From positions 1 to 64,000 of the forward strand of contig DIZL01000053.1 in the NCBI GenBank assembly GCA_002429385.1: a stretch of DNA of 64,000 nucleotides, in the 5' to 3' direction. The notes under the pieces are model-generated. The model was not told where the DNA came from. It worked only from the letters and a program-made list of their open reading frames with translations, and ran no database searches. This document shows positions 8,247 through 17,325 of this stretch, one piece after another. Numbering within the stretch: the stretch's first letter is position 1; every line of letters begins with the position of its first letter. This DNA is from Prolixibacteraceae bacterium UBA6029 (GTDB taxonomy: Bacteria; Bacteroidota; Bacteroidia; Bacteroidales; Prolixibacteraceae). A program made the position numbers and the translations under genes.

Positions 8247-9224
8247 ACTCACAGGAATAAAAATACTAAAAATATAAAGTATAGTGAAATATAATAGTTT
8301 ATTTATCAGATAGTTATAAATTATATTACCTGAGTTACAAAAATATATTATAATGACCTGATTTATGTTACTTCTGGCATTGGAAGGATTGCCTGTTTCG
8401 AGGCGGCTACCGGGAAAGAAAAATGGGCTGTTAATATGATCAGCGATTTAGGTGGAAAAGCAAATTATTTTGGCTATTCCGAATCCCTTTTTGTAGACGA
8501 GAAGCTGGGTATTGCTTTCCCGGTGGCTCAGAAACTAATGTTGCGGCACTCGATAAATTAACAGGAAAAGTAGTATGGACCTCAAAAGCGCTAGGAGACC
8601 AGGTATCTTATTCATCCCCGCTGATGATTCAACTTCCTCAACAAAACATACTGGTGACCTTGTCGCGTGAGTATTTATTGGCCATAGATGCCAAAAACGG
8701 TGACTTATTATGGTCGTTTAAGGAAGATTCAGTTAAGCAGGAAGGCACTTATTGCAATACACCAATTTATTCCGGTGGATTTATTTATGAGGTGTCAGGA
8801 GTTGAAAAAGGTTCAGGAGCCTATAAACTTGCATTAGCTTCAGATGGCAAGTCAATTAAAGAAATCTGGAAGAATAGCAAGATAAAAAACTCATTTGGTG
8901 GCTTTGTTAAAGTACAGGATCAACTTTTCTGTGCCTCAAAAGACAATAAATTGAGGAGTCTCGATACAAACACCGGATTGGTGGTTGACTCCATTTCTAA
9001 CTTGCGGGGCAGCGTTATTTTTGCCGATAATCAATTGTATTGTTATTCTGATAATGGCAATATGGCTCTGATCAGACCAACCGGGGCTAAAATGGAATTA
9101 GTAAGCAAATTCAAGGTTGAAAAAGGAACCAAAGAACATTTTTCTAATCCGGTTATTGCAAACGGGGTTTTGTATATCAGGCACGGTAATGCACTGATGG
9201 CCTATGAAATAAAATAAGATATTC

Positions 9225-9258
9225 AGGGATTCCATCCATAAAAAGGGATGGAATCCCT
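9225..9258. terminator. Hairpin terminator between the propeller pseudogene and the ProC-like gene
   Basis: A 13-bp perfect inverted repeat (9225-9237 with 9246-9258) around an A-rich loop, located between converging genes. The arm core GGATTCCATCC is identical to that of the hairpin at 3822-3860. Confidence 0.7.
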
Positions 9259-9271
9259 TGATAATATTTTC

Positions 9272-10048
9272 TTATGGCTTAATTTTCTCAAAAATAGCCT
9301 TCAGCTTTTCCTGATAGATACTCTTGATCTGATCTTCATTTTCGCCAATCGGCTTTACCGGAATCAGGTTCATTACCTCTTCGGGTTTCATTCCGGAGTG
9401 ATACATGGTGTTCAGTGCCGCATTCATCGTTTCATAAATGCATTCCTTACTCTCCGTTTCGCTCAGGCCAAACCGTGTACCCAAGGCTTCCAGTTCTGTC
9501 CATTGAAACCAGAAATAGGTTGGCAGCATACTTGAGATAAGTGCGTAGGCTTCCAGTTTTTCTTCTGCTGTCTCGAATGTTTGTCCCAATAAATTAAGCA
9601 TTTCCAGGATGTACCATTTCTGAATCTCCGGGATCTCAGGACCAAAACTCACCGGATTGTATCCATGATTGATAACTGAAGTAGCGTTTGGAATTAGCCT
9701 GACAATCTGATTCACAGGTTTTAGTGCTGCTGCTATCTGTGCAATAGTGATTTTTGGCGCCAGGGAAATAAAAATTGTTTGTTCATTCACAGCGCCTGTG
9801 ATTTTCTGAAGTGTTTCCATAATTACAGGAGGATGCAGTGCCAGAAATACAATGTCTTTTTGGGCTGCTTCCGATGCATTATTCAGTGTTTGGATAAAGG
9901 GATATTTTTGTTTCAGCGCCAGTAGAACTTCAGGATTGCTGTCAAATACTGAAATGGAATCAAAAATGGCTTTTTTATTTACAAAGGCCTGCAGAAAAAT
10001 TCGTGTAATTCTGCCTCCGCCAATAAAACCGAGTGTTTTTGTCTTCAT
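9272..10048 (-). CDS. Pyrroline-5-carboxylate reductase-like NAD(P)-binding protein
   Basis: A 258-residue cytoplasmic oxidoreductase. An N-terminal Rossmann fold with the dinucleotide motif LGFIGGGRITRIF (residues 6-18) is followed by the ProC-type VRLIPNATSVINHG near residue 110 and a helical dimerisation domain. Overall length equals ProC (about 265), but the proline-pathway signature at the C-terminus is weak, so the substrate may differ. It stands alone between the RND efflux operon and the shared hairpin. ProC-like dehydrogenase of unknown substrate is the safest name. Confidence 0.75.
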   Translation of the reverse strand: MKTKTLGFIGGGRITRIFLQAFVNKKAIFDSISVFDSNPEVLLALKQKYPFIQTLNNASEAAQKDIVFLALHPPVIMETLQKITGAVNEQTIFISLAPKITIAQIAAALKPVNQIVRLIPNATSVINHGYNPVSFGPEIPEIQKWYILEMLNLLGQTFETAEEKLEAYALISSMLPTYFWFQWTELEALGTRFGLSETESKECIYETMNAALNTMYHSGMKPEEVMNLIPVKPIGENEDQIKSIYQEKLKAIFEKIKP

Positions 10049-10120
10049 GGATTGAATTTAGAAAGGTTTAACAGATAATTTCCATTTTTTATATACCAAA
10101 TTTACAATTTTGTAATGAGA

Positions 10121-10540
10121 TTATTTGACACCTTTTAGCTGTAATATTTTTATCAATTCTTTTTCGGGGAAAAACCCTGTGTGCCGTGAGTATTCTTTAC
10201 CGTTTTCATCTAAAAATACCTGTGTTGGAATCGCTTCAATACCGTATTGTTCTGCAAATGGTTTGCCTTCAGTAGTCCATACATTATGAAAGACAACATT
10301 CACCTGATTGGCGTACTTTTCCTTAATCGATTTCATCACGGGTTGCATTTTTTGGCAAGGAATGCAGCGTACTGAGCCAAGTTCAATGAAGGTCACTTTA
10401 TACTTCACCGCATTCTTTTTTTGTTCGGTTGCCGGTTTCTGCTTCTCTTCCTGTTTTGTGTTTTGAGCATAGCCGGTTACCAGGATACTTGCCAGTAAGA
10501 TCAATATCAATAAAAATCGTTGAATGTAATTGCTGACCAT
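10121..10540 (-). CDS. Exported thioredoxin-fold protein
   Basis: A 139-residue protein with an N-terminal signal/anchor (about 8-25) and a thioredoxin domain bearing a CIPC active site (Cys59, Cys62; SVRCIPCQKMQPV), followed by the cis-proline segment EAIPTQVFLD. It is predicted to act in the periplasm as a disulfide reductant or oxidase. It is the last gene of the efflux cluster, 10 nt after the DUF2798 gene. Cotranscription with a CMD-family protein that has its own redox potential suggests a thiol-stress function; the partner is not identifiable. Confidence 0.85.
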   Translation of the reverse strand: MVSNYIQRFLLILILLASILVTGYAQNTKQEEKQKPATEQKKNAVKYKVTFIELGSVRCIPCQKMQPVMKSIKEKYANQVNVVFHNVWTTEGKPFAEQYGIEAIPTQVFLDENGKEYSRHTGFFPEKELIKILQLKGVK

Positions 10541-10550
10541 TTTTAGCTTT

Positions 10551-10778
10551 TTAATCTACAACATAGTTCGATAAAACACGCTTTATAGCAGGCATTATAA
10601 TCATGACTACCGGAAGTGCTACTATGAAAGAAAGTCCCCATGATTTCATCCATTTTCCAATAAATCCTTCGTGGTAGCCAAAGTTTACCGATACGATTAC
10701 AAACGTTACCACTAAGGTCATTACCAATACCATGATGATTAGGGTAATTTTCATCTCGTTCTTTTTCGCAATTCTCAT
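10551..10778 (-). CDS. Small two-helix membrane protein, DUF2798-like
   Basis: A 75-residue protein with two hydrophobic segments (about 9-29 and 46-64) separated by FGYHEGFIGKWMKSWG. Size, topology and the KWMKSWGLSFIVALP segment resemble DUF2798 proteins, whose function is unknown. It lies in the efflux gene cluster between the CMD-family gene (17-nt gap) and the thioredoxin gene. Confidence 0.7.
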   Translation of the reverse strand: MRIAKKNEMKITLIIMVLVMTLVVTFVIVSVNFGYHEGFIGKWMKSWGLSFIVALPVVMIIMPAIKRVLSNYVVD

Positions 10779-10795
10779 TTTGTTAAAATGTAAGG

Positions 10796-11164
10796 TTATT
10801 TTTCTACCAGCAAACGCATGGCTTCGGTTGATGCACTCATTACTGTTGTCCCTTTTACGAAACGGGCTAATAGCAAAGTTTCAACGATTTCAACCTTGCT
10901 AATCCCTTTTCTTATAGCAACTTCGGTATATTGAGATATACAGCGTTCCGAACCAAGCGCCGCACTTATTGCTATACTCATCAACAGCTTGTACTTTGGC
11001 GGTATTTGCCCACCCGACATGGCGAAATTCTTGTTTGCGGCATGTTCAAACACAGCTTTCTCATTCAGTTTCGAAAGCAATTCCATTGTTTCAGGTTTTC
11101 TACCCAAATCAGCAGCCATTGCATCAAGTAACTGCTCAACGTTCATTGAAATTTTCTCTTCCAT
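10796..11164 (-). CDS. Carboxymuconolactone decarboxylase (AhpD-like) family protein
   Basis: A 122-residue alpha-helical protein with the CMD fold (YKLLMSIAISAALGSERCISQYTEVAIRKGISKVEIVE). The single cysteine in ERCISQY sits where AhpD has its first catalytic Cys, but the usual CXXC is reduced to CISQ, so a peroxidase cycle like that of AhpD is doubtful. The protein begins 17 nt after the RND pump gene and is probably cotranscribed. A small-molecule or redox role linked to the pump substrate is inferred from position. Confidence 0.85.
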   Translation of the reverse strand: MEEKISMNVEQLLDAMAADLGRKPETMELLSKLNEKAVFEHAANKNFAMSGGQIPPKYKLLMSIAISAALGSERCISQYTEVAIRKGISKVEIVETLLLARFVKGTTVMSASTEAMRLLVEK

Positions 11165-11181
11165 AATTTTAAAATTAAATA

Positions 11182-14100
11182 TTAATTTTCATTGTTTTGA
11201 ATTATATACTTATTTTTCTTAGTATCAGCTATATAGGCGTACATTGGCACAAATATCAGGGTAAGCAGCGTGCCAATCAGCAATCCGCCAATGGCGACAT
11301 CAGCTAACGGGCTCAGGCGTTCCAATCCGACAGCTTGCTCCAGGGCAATAGGGATCATCCCGGCAATGGTACCAAAAGCGGTCATCATTACCGGACGGAA
11401 ACGAACCCTGACGCTTTCAATGGCGCTATCATAAGGCGATTCGCCACTTTCGCGATGTTTTTGATAGAAGTCAATGAGCAGAACTGCATTTTTAATGATA
11501 ATACCAAAAAGGAGCAATATTCCCAGCAAACTAGGCATACAGCTTGGTTTGTGGAACAACAGCATTCCCCAGGCAGCGCCGATCATGGAGAGGGGTAATA
11601 CTATGACCATGATAAAAGCCATTCTTACCGACTTGTAAATAGCTATCAATGAGATTAACAGGATGATTATGCCCAGGGCAATGGCTTTCATCATACGGGC
11701 AAAGCTGTCATTGATAGTCGCAATATCCCCTTCCTGTGTGACTACCACGTTGTCAAGGTTTTTTTCACTGGCCAAAGCCGTTTCCGCATCATCTGTCAGG
11801 TGTGTAATGGGTCGTTTGGCCCGATAACCGTTCACATCAATACTATAAAGCATTTTGTCACGCTCTATCTTTGCAAAAGTCAGTTTCTTTGAAATGTTCG
11901 CCAAAGATTCTAACGGGACCTCTCCAAAATTAGTCTGTATAGGCAATAGCCTTAAGCTTTGTATATTTTCATTGAATTTCCCTTTCATGTAAAGTCGAAC
12001 AACCTGGGCGTTCATCGATTGCAAATCAGCATTCAATCCCACTTCTTGTCCTTTTATCGGAATTTGAGAAATAATCTGGTAAGGGGTCAACCCATAACTT
12101 AGCGCTTTATTTTCATCAATATCCAAAACGATTTCACTGAAATCTTCACCCCAACTTGTAGATAGAGAGGTAAGACCTTTGACATCCTTTAAAGCTTGTT
12201 TAACCAGATCGGCTTTGTCAGCCAAACCATCCACCATAGGTGATTTCAGACGTACGTCCACTGATGCTTTGACCGATGAAAGCGGTGTTGCACCAAAGTC
12301 ATATACATCGAGCCTTTTGATTCCTTCCAGATTTGAAAACTTATTCCGGATTGTGTCTTCAAGCTGCCACATGTTTTGTTTACGACTAAATCTGTCAACG
12401 CAATTGACTGTTACAGATGCTTCTGAAGGCAGATTGCCACTTCCAAGACTGAGGACTCCGGCTTCTGTACCAAAGGCGATAGAGCTTCTTACAACCCATG
12501 GCTGAGCTTGAAGCCATTTCAGTATAGGTGCTAATTTTTCTTCCGCACTATTTACCGTTTCGTTGGAACTAAAACCTATTTGTGCTTTAATGATACCTGT
12601 GTCCATAGGTGGCATGGCATCTTTCCCGATGACTGGCATAATTGTTTTTACACTTACTGCCAAAAGAATGACTACACCAATAGTAAGGAGGATGCGACGA
12701 AGGACCTTTCTTTTTGTGTTTGAAAATCTGATCACCCCGACATAAGGTTCTACCAGTCGCCCCAGTGAATTGTTGTAGACTTTGTCCAGCCAGAGTTCCG
12801 CTTTATTTTTTGTTACCCCGTTTTTGTACAGATATTTTAAAAGCTGCGGAATAAAAGTAACCGCGAGAAAGAAGGAAATGATCAGTGCAACGATCAAAGT
12901 GAAGATAAGTGGCTTAAATATTTTTTCAGGAAAACCACCTACAAACATCAAAGGGAAAACAATGGCAATGGTGGCCAGTGTTCCCGCAAATATAGGGGCG
13001 ATAACCTCTTTGGTGCCCTTCTGGATGGCAGTTTCAAGGTCTTCTTTAAGCTCGTTCATGTGGCGTTCCACGTTCTCTAACACAACCACCGCATCGTCGG
13101 TCAACATTCCGAGGGCCAGGATGATGGCGGTGTAAATAACCAGGTTTAATTCACCTCCTGAAAGCCAGATGACTGCAATGGTAGAAAAAAACACCATTGG
13201 AATGGATAGCCCGGCCGCGATAATTGCCTTGAAATTCCCTAAAAAGAAGAGTACTACAATCAGAGTAAAGATTATTGCATCACGAAGGGCTGAAAGCATG
13301 TTGGTATTGGCCAATTGAATCAAATCGCGCTGGGTATCTGATATTTCAAACTGAATATTAGGATATTGGGCCTCCAGTTTTTTCATCTCAGCCCGCGCTG
13401 CAGTGCTCACATCCAGAACACTTCCCTGTGGTGCCCTTTGAATGGACAGTGCTATGGCTGGTTTTCCATTTCCCTCATATCCGCTCATGCGTTTCTTATA
13501 ACTCCATTTCACATCTGCCACATCATTGAGCACCACATTGGGCAGAATAGGAATTTGCTTAATTTTTCCAACTTCGTCCTTTTCACCATAATAGGTAACC
13601 GTGTAGAAACTATTATCGCCTTTTACAAAACCAATGGGCATATCATGGTTCAGGGCTTGAATTGCTTTGGCTATCAAATCGAAATTTACCCCATAACGTT
13701 TTGCTTTATAAGGATCTACTTCAATATTAATTCCACTTTCATAACCGCCAAAAACTTCGACATTGCCAATATTGGGATTACTCAGCAGATAAGGTTTGAT
13801 AAAACTATCGGTGATTTTACGTATTTCAGCCAAACTGATTCCATCTGTTTTCGGTGAGAGTGAAATGACATCCACTGGCATGGTGAAATCACCTGCTGTG
13901 TATATTGCCGGATTTGTATTTGCAGGTAATTTGGCTTTGGCAATCGAAAGGGCGTTGGCCACATCAACAGCAGCGGCATTGAGGCTCTTTTTGTAGCTAA
14001 AGTCAGCCTTAACTATCGAAAAGTTTGCCACATTGGTAGAGCTGATATCGGTTACTTCACCAAGACGCGCAATTTCCTCCTCGATAGGTTTCGAAACCGA

Positions 14101-14277
14101 ATTGGCAGCCACCTGGGCGGTAGCTCCAGGAATTGATGTAATAACAATCACCTGAGGAGGATTTGCATCCGGAAAAAGGTTTTTGGGAAGCGTTATCAGG
14201 CCAACTATGCCTAAGATGAAAAACCCTGCTATTAAAGAGTATAGCGTGTAGGGTCGTTTATAGAAATAATCGAACAT
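11182..14277 (-). CDS. RND efflux pump, inner-membrane permease (AcrB/HAE1 type)
   Basis: A 1031-residue proton-driven pump, typical RND length. It shows the expected pattern: one N-terminal helix (about 12-30), a large periplasmic loop, helices 2-6 (about 335-480), a second loop, then helices 8-12. The proton-relay aspartates are present in helix 4 (LGMLTDDAVVVLENVERH near residue 400). The N-terminus MFDYFYKRPY is the normal HAE1-type start. The porter domain is more divergent than in AcrB, so the substrate is open; lipophilic drugs or membrane lipids are likelier than metals because the methionine or histidine clusters of CusA are not seen. It is preceded by its adaptor (3-nt gap). Confidence 0.93.
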   Translation of the reverse strand: MFDYFYKRPYTLYSLIAGFFILGIVGLITLPKNLFPDANPPQVIVITSIPGATAQVAANSVSKPIEEEIARLGEVTDISSTNVANFSIVKADFSYKKSLNAAAVDVANALSIAKAKLPANTNPAIYTAGDFTMPVDVISLSPKTDGISLAEIRKITDSFIKPYLLSNPNIGNVEVFGGYESGINIEVDPYKAKRYGVNFDLIAKAIQALNHDMPIGFVKGDNSFYTVTYYGEKDEVGKIKQIPILPNVVLNDVADVKWSYKKRMSGYEGNGKPAIALSIQRAPQGSVLDVSTAARAEMKKLEAQYPNIQFEISDTQRDLIQLANTNMLSALRDAIIFTLIVVLFFLGNFKAIIAAGLSIPMVFFSTIAVIWLSGGELNLVIYTAIILALGMLTDDAVVVLENVERHMNELKEDLETAIQKGTKEVIAPIFAGTLATIAIVFPLMFVGGFPEKIFKPLIFTLIVALIISFFLAVTFIPQLLKYLYKNGVTKNKAELWLDKVYNNSLGRLVEPYVGVIRFSNTKRKVLRRILLTIGVVILLAVSVKTIMPVIGKDAMPPMDTGIIKAQIGFSSNETVNSAEEKLAPILKWLQAQPWVVRSSIAFGTEAGVLSLGSGNLPSEASVTVNCVDRFSRKQNMWQLEDTIRNKFSNLEGIKRLDVYDFGATPLSSVKASVDVRLKSPMVDGLADKADLVKQALKDVKGLTSLSTSWGEDFSEIVLDIDENKALSYGLTPYQIISQIPIKGQEVGLNADLQSMNAQVVRLYMKGKFNENIQSLRLLPIQTNFGEVPLESLANISKKLTFAKIERDKMLYSIDVNGYRAKRPITHLTDDAETALASEKNLDNVVVTQEGDIATINDSFARMMKAIALGIIILLISLIAIYKSVRMAFIMVIVLPLSMIGAAWGMLLFHKPSCMPSLLGILLLFGIIIKNAVLLIDFYQKHRESGESPYDSAIESVRVRFRPVMMTAFGTIAGMIPIALEQAVGLERLSPLADVAIGGLLIGTLLTLIFVPMYAYIADTKKNKYIIQNNEN

Positions 14278-14280
14278 GGT

Positions 14281-15330
14281 TTATTCCCCCTTGCTTTTTA
14301 GTGAAACTCCTGATAATAGTCTAAGCAAGATATCTTGTTTTTCGACCACAATTTCTTTACCTGCCAGCTCATTATTACTCACAACAACTCCATCTTCGCC
14401 CGATTGCAGTATGTTAATTTCAGTTGCAACAGCCTTGTCATTATCTTTAATAAAGACGTAGCTCTTGCCATCTCTGTCCAGAACAGCATCAAAAGGAAGT
14501 TTAACGGCATTGCCATCAAATATTTTGACATCTACTTCAACCCTTTCACCAGTCATTAATGCAAGGTCTTTGTCATTCACTTTGTATTCGGCCAGACTGT
14601 TAAATGTGCTGTTTAGCGAAATGATCGGATAACTTTTACCGTTCAGAATAACGCCATATATTTTCAAATCAACCGGTACGCTGAGCTTTAGATAAGAACC
14701 ATTGCTCGCGCTGATAACGGCAATAGGCTGGCCAGGCATGACCATATCGCCTATGTTCATAAAGGTCTTTGATATCATTCCTGAAGCGGGTGAAGTGATG
14801 GTTGAGTAGGTGCGATTATTATTCTGTTCGTTTAAGGACTGAGTCAATGCTTCAACTTTTGATTCTGTTTCAGCAATCCGGCTTTCTTCGATTTCCGACT
14901 GCTCAATTGAAGCGCCTTTTACAGCCAATAGTTCAAGAGTACGTTTATGGGAAGATTGTATATTTTTCAGACCTAAATTGGTAGCTGCAATTTGAGCCTT
15001 GATACTTTGTATACCGCTTTCAACACTGGTATTATCGAGCCTGACAATTACCTGACCTCTGGAAACACTTGTTCCACTGGGTTTTATTGACTCAATACGG
15101 GCCGAGATTTTAGAAGACAGGAAGACATCATCATCATTCTGCACCAGGGCCAGGTAGGGCAAGGAAAGGGTAACCTGTTTCAATTCAGGTTTAATGGTTG
15201 AAACAACCATGGAATACGATTTTGCAATAGGGGCTTCAGCATCTCGTTTTTTAGCTCTTTTAACCACCATGATGCCTAAAGCAATGATCACAACGACTAT
15301 AATAATCCAAACTATAGTTTTCTTTTTCAT
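14281..15330 (-). CDS. RND efflux pump, periplasmic adaptor (membrane fusion protein)
   Basis: A 349-residue adaptor with an N-terminal membrane anchor (residues about 5-22), a split lipoyl/barrel-sandwich domain and a helical hairpin (about 85-150). It bridges the RND pump and the outer-membrane channel. The start at 15330 is chosen over an in-frame ATG 60 bases upstream because the shorter form begins with the anchor (MKKKTIVWIIIVVVIIALG), its ATG overlaps the TGA of the tolC-type gene as ATGA, and a purine-rich GGAG lies 8 bases before it. The overlap implies translational coupling. Confidence 0.9.
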   Translation of the reverse strand: MKKKTIVWIIIVVVIIALGIMVVKRAKKRDAEAPIAKSYSMVVSTIKPELKQVTLSLPYLALVQNDDDVFLSSKISARIESIKPSGTSVSRGQVIVRLDNTSVESGIQSIKAQIAATNLGLKNIQSSHKRTLELLAVKGASIEQSEIEESRIAETESKVEALTQSLNEQNNNRTYSTITSPASGMISKTFMNIGDMVMPGQPIAVISASNGSYLKLSVPVDLKIYGVILNGKSYPIISLNSTFNSLAEYKVNDKDLALMTGERVEVDVKIFDGNAVKLPFDAVLDRDGKSYVFIKDNDKAVATEINILQSGEDGVVVSNNELAGKEIVVEKQDILLRLLSGVSLKSKGE

Positions 15331-16610
15331 TTTACAATCTCCTCTATATTGTTTCCAAAAATTACACACAATTTCATTAATGTTTGCCATTTATCGGCCT
15401 GTGCCTTATATAGCTTTGATTTTTCAAGGATTACATCATCCTCGTATTTCAGGTAATCTTCCATCGTCATTTGGTCTGATTGGTAACTAACCTTGGCGAT
15501 ATCTAAAAGTTGCTCCTTTTCTTTGACGCTATTGTCATAAAGCTGGATGGAGTTTTCCAATAACTTGAGGCTGTTTTGCAACTGTGCTGCCTGAGAGATA
15601 AGTTCCAGACTCATCTGGTCGAGCTCATTTTTAGAAGCCTCAAAATCTAACTTACTTTTTTTTATCTGGGCATATTGGTCTTTTGCAAAAAGAGGAACTT
15701 TCAAAATAGCGCCAATCGTCGTATAATCGTTATTTATATTTAGGTTGTTATTGTAAGATTTTCCCGAATTATTGCTGTAACTTCCCTGCAGAACAAGGGC
15801 TGGCAATAGTTTTTCCTTTTCGGCCCGGTAACCCAGTTTATCAGCATCCACTTTTTTGCGCAATGGATCCAGTGCTTTTAATTCACCATCTCTTAAAATG
15901 CCAGCCTGTTCCATTTTAACCGGTTGCGAAAGTGCAATCCCTGTCAGTGAGCGAACCATGGATGTAACTTCTTCACGTTTCAGGAGCAGATCATTTTTCA
16001 GAATATCAATCTGGCTGATACCGTTGCTGATATTTAGCAGGGCCGATTCGGGGAAGCGCCCATTGTTCACCTCCATAACCACAAATTCCTTTGTTTTCAA
16101 CATTGAAGCCTTTTTTTTGTCGAGGGCCAGTTCGAGCGATTGCATGTACAACAGGTTAGCGTTGGCGCCAACCAGCAAGGCTTCATTCTTAAGCAGATTG
16201 ATCGTTTTTAGATCCTCAGCCGAACGCGCCATCATTCTCGCTTTGGAGGCCATAGGGAAGATGGAGGCTACGAAAATAGGCATGGAAATCGTTGCTCCCA
16301 TCCTGAATATATTTTCACTGAAAGGTTGCGCCACTGCAGGGTCTTTAACCATTGCCAAAAGGTCATTTGGTGGAATCGGCAACATTCCTGTAGCTGTTGA
16401 TGCGTAATCGTACCTTCCAAAAAGGTCGATATTAGGATATAGTTTGCTGTAAGCCATTGTCTTTCCGGCAAGTGCCTGTTCGAGCCGAATTTCATCGCCC
16501 TGTATTAACGGGTGCGTTTTGAGCGAATCAAAGAGTTGCGTCATACTACTGATTTCCTGAGCTTGCAGCAGCGCCGGAAATAGAAGCAGAAATAGTAATT
16601 GTTTGATCAT
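15327..16610 (-). CDS. Outer-membrane efflux channel, TolC family
   Basis: A 427-residue protein with a signal peptide (1-17, ending LLQA) and the long amphipathic helices of the OEP domain, in two repeats (about 60-210 and 250-420). It provides the outer-membrane exit duct of the tripartite pump encoded by the next two genes. It is the first structural gene of the operon and has an unusually good Shine-Dalgarno sequence for this phylum, AGGAGGT ending 4 bases before the ATG. A TetR-type palindrome lies just upstream. Confidence 0.93.
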   Translation of the reverse strand: MIKQLLFLLLFPALLQAQEISSMTQLFDSLKTHPLIQGDEIRLEQALAGKTMAYSKLYPNIDLFGRYDYASTATGMLPIPPNDLLAMVKDPAVAQPFSENIFRMGATISMPIFVASIFPMASKARMMARSAEDLKTINLLKNEALLVGANANLLYMQSLELALDKKKASMLKTKEFVVMEVNNGRFPESALLNISNGISQIDILKNDLLLKREEVTSMVRSLTGIALSQPVKMEQAGILRDGELKALDPLRKKVDADKLGYRAEKEKLLPALVLQGSYSNNSGKSYNNNLNINNDYTTIGAILKVPLFAKDQYAQIKKSKLDFEASKNELDQMSLELISQAAQLQNSLKLLENSIQLYDNSVKEKEQLLDIAKVSYQSDQMTMEDYLKYEDDVILEKSKLYKAQADKWQTLMKLCVIFGNNIEEIVK

Positions 16611-16631
16611 AGTTACCTCCTTGTCTATTGA

Positions 16632-16647
16632 GTAAGTAGTTACTTAC
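16632..16647. promoter_or_regulatory. Probable TetR-family operator ahead of the pump operon
   Basis: Perfect palindrome GTAAGTA-GT-TACTTAC, 22 bases upstream of the tolC-type ATG. Its GTAAG/CTTAC core recurs upstream of the tetR gene itself, so one regulator probably binds both. Confidence 0.6.
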
Positions 16648-16666
16648 ATTTATGATTAATTTTTTT

Positions 16667-17257
16667 TTATTTGTTTAGAATTTTAAGCAACAACCGCATC
16701 ATTCTCTTGCAAAAATTGTCAAGATGGAACTCTCCGCTACTAAGTACCAGATTAACATTGACTGATACAGGGATACCCATATACAGTGTGGCCACGTCTT
16801 CAACAGAAATGGTTTCATCCCATTTTCCTGTAGCAATTCCATCGCGGATAATTTTACTGATCAACTCCTTTTGGCTGTTAAATATTTGCTGAAGTTTGTT
16901 TTTAAGAACCACATCATTATTGTTAGAGGCTTCGGATAATAGTAAAATTGTAATTCCTTTATTGTCGGTTAAATACTTTACTGTTGTGCACAGAAAGTCA
17001 TGTAAGCATTGTTCTGATTCTACATTTGAATTGGCAATGTTACGCAATGAATCAATTAATTCATTTTGAAAATCTGCTATGATGGAAAGTATAATATCCT
17101 GCTTTGTAGCAAAATGCCTAAAAATAGTCCCTTCGCTCATTCCAATTTTTTTGGCCAGGTTTCGGGTCGATAAGTTCTTTAGTCCATCGGTGAAAATAAT
17201 ATCAAGTACTGCCTGTTTGATTTGTTCCTGTCTGATTTCTGTACTTTGACGTTCCAT
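16667..17257 (-). CDS. TetR/AcrR family transcriptional regulator of the RND pump
   Basis: A 196-residue regulator. The N-terminal helix-turn-helix spans about residues 10-55 (NLSTRNLAKKIGMSEGTIFRHFATKQDII), the most conserved part of the family. The C-terminal helical domain is a ligand-binding dimerisation region with no recognisable specificity. It lies directly upstream of the tolC-type gene on the same strand. GTAAG-N6-CTTAC palindromes precede both tetR and the pump operon, so autorepression and repression of the pump, relieved by a pump substrate, are likely. Confidence 0.92.
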   Translation of the reverse strand: MERQSTEIRQEQIKQAVLDIIFTDGLKNLSTRNLAKKIGMSEGTIFRHFATKQDIILSIIADFQNELIDSLRNIANSNVESEQCLHDFLCTTVKYLTDNKGITILLLSEASNNNDVVLKNKLQQIFNSQKELISKIIRDGIATGKWDETISVEDVATLYMGIPVSVNVNLVLSSGEFHLDNFCKRMMRLLLKILNK

Positions 17258-17266
17258 AATATGTAT

Positions 17267-17282
17267 GTAAGTATTTGCTTAC
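17267..17282. promoter_or_regulatory. Probable TetR-family operator ahead of tetR
   Basis: Palindrome GTAAG-N6-CTTAC (extended by one base on each side, TGTAAG/CTTACA), 9 bases upstream of the tetR start. It matches the site at 16632-16647 in its arms. Confidence 0.6.
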
Positions 17283-17325
17283 AAATATAAAATTGATTTT
17301 TAACTTCTCCAATTTTTTTTACATT

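Larger units (their letters stand above)
6902..9217 (+). pseudogene. Interrupted and frameshifted PQQ-like beta-propeller gene
   Basis: Three pieces together give most of a secreted propeller like those at 60.7-64 kb. Piece A (6902-7054) reads AFDLKGNLLWKSPNG and GARSTPTVYNENINVY, then meets a stop. Piece B (from about 8352) resumes at DLIYVTSGIGRIACFEAATG and runs to LGIAF, where one base is missing near 8520. Piece C continues in the other frame (VAALDKLTGKVVWTS) to the normal C-terminus YIRHGNALMAYEIK at 9217. The signal peptide and the first 70 or so residues are absent: the palindromic element at 6.7-6.9 kb replaces them. About 1.3 kb of AT-rich DNA with another gene separates A from B. 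A and B overlap by about ten aligned residues, so the break was not a clean insertion. An open frame of 197 codons from 8624 covers only piece C and is unlikely to be expressed as a working protein. Confidence 0.85.

Noticed and set aside
11182..14277. Heavy-metal (CusA-type) specificity for the RND pump
   Set aside because: No methionine-rich or histidine-rich metal relay was seen; the relay helix is of the HAE1 type.
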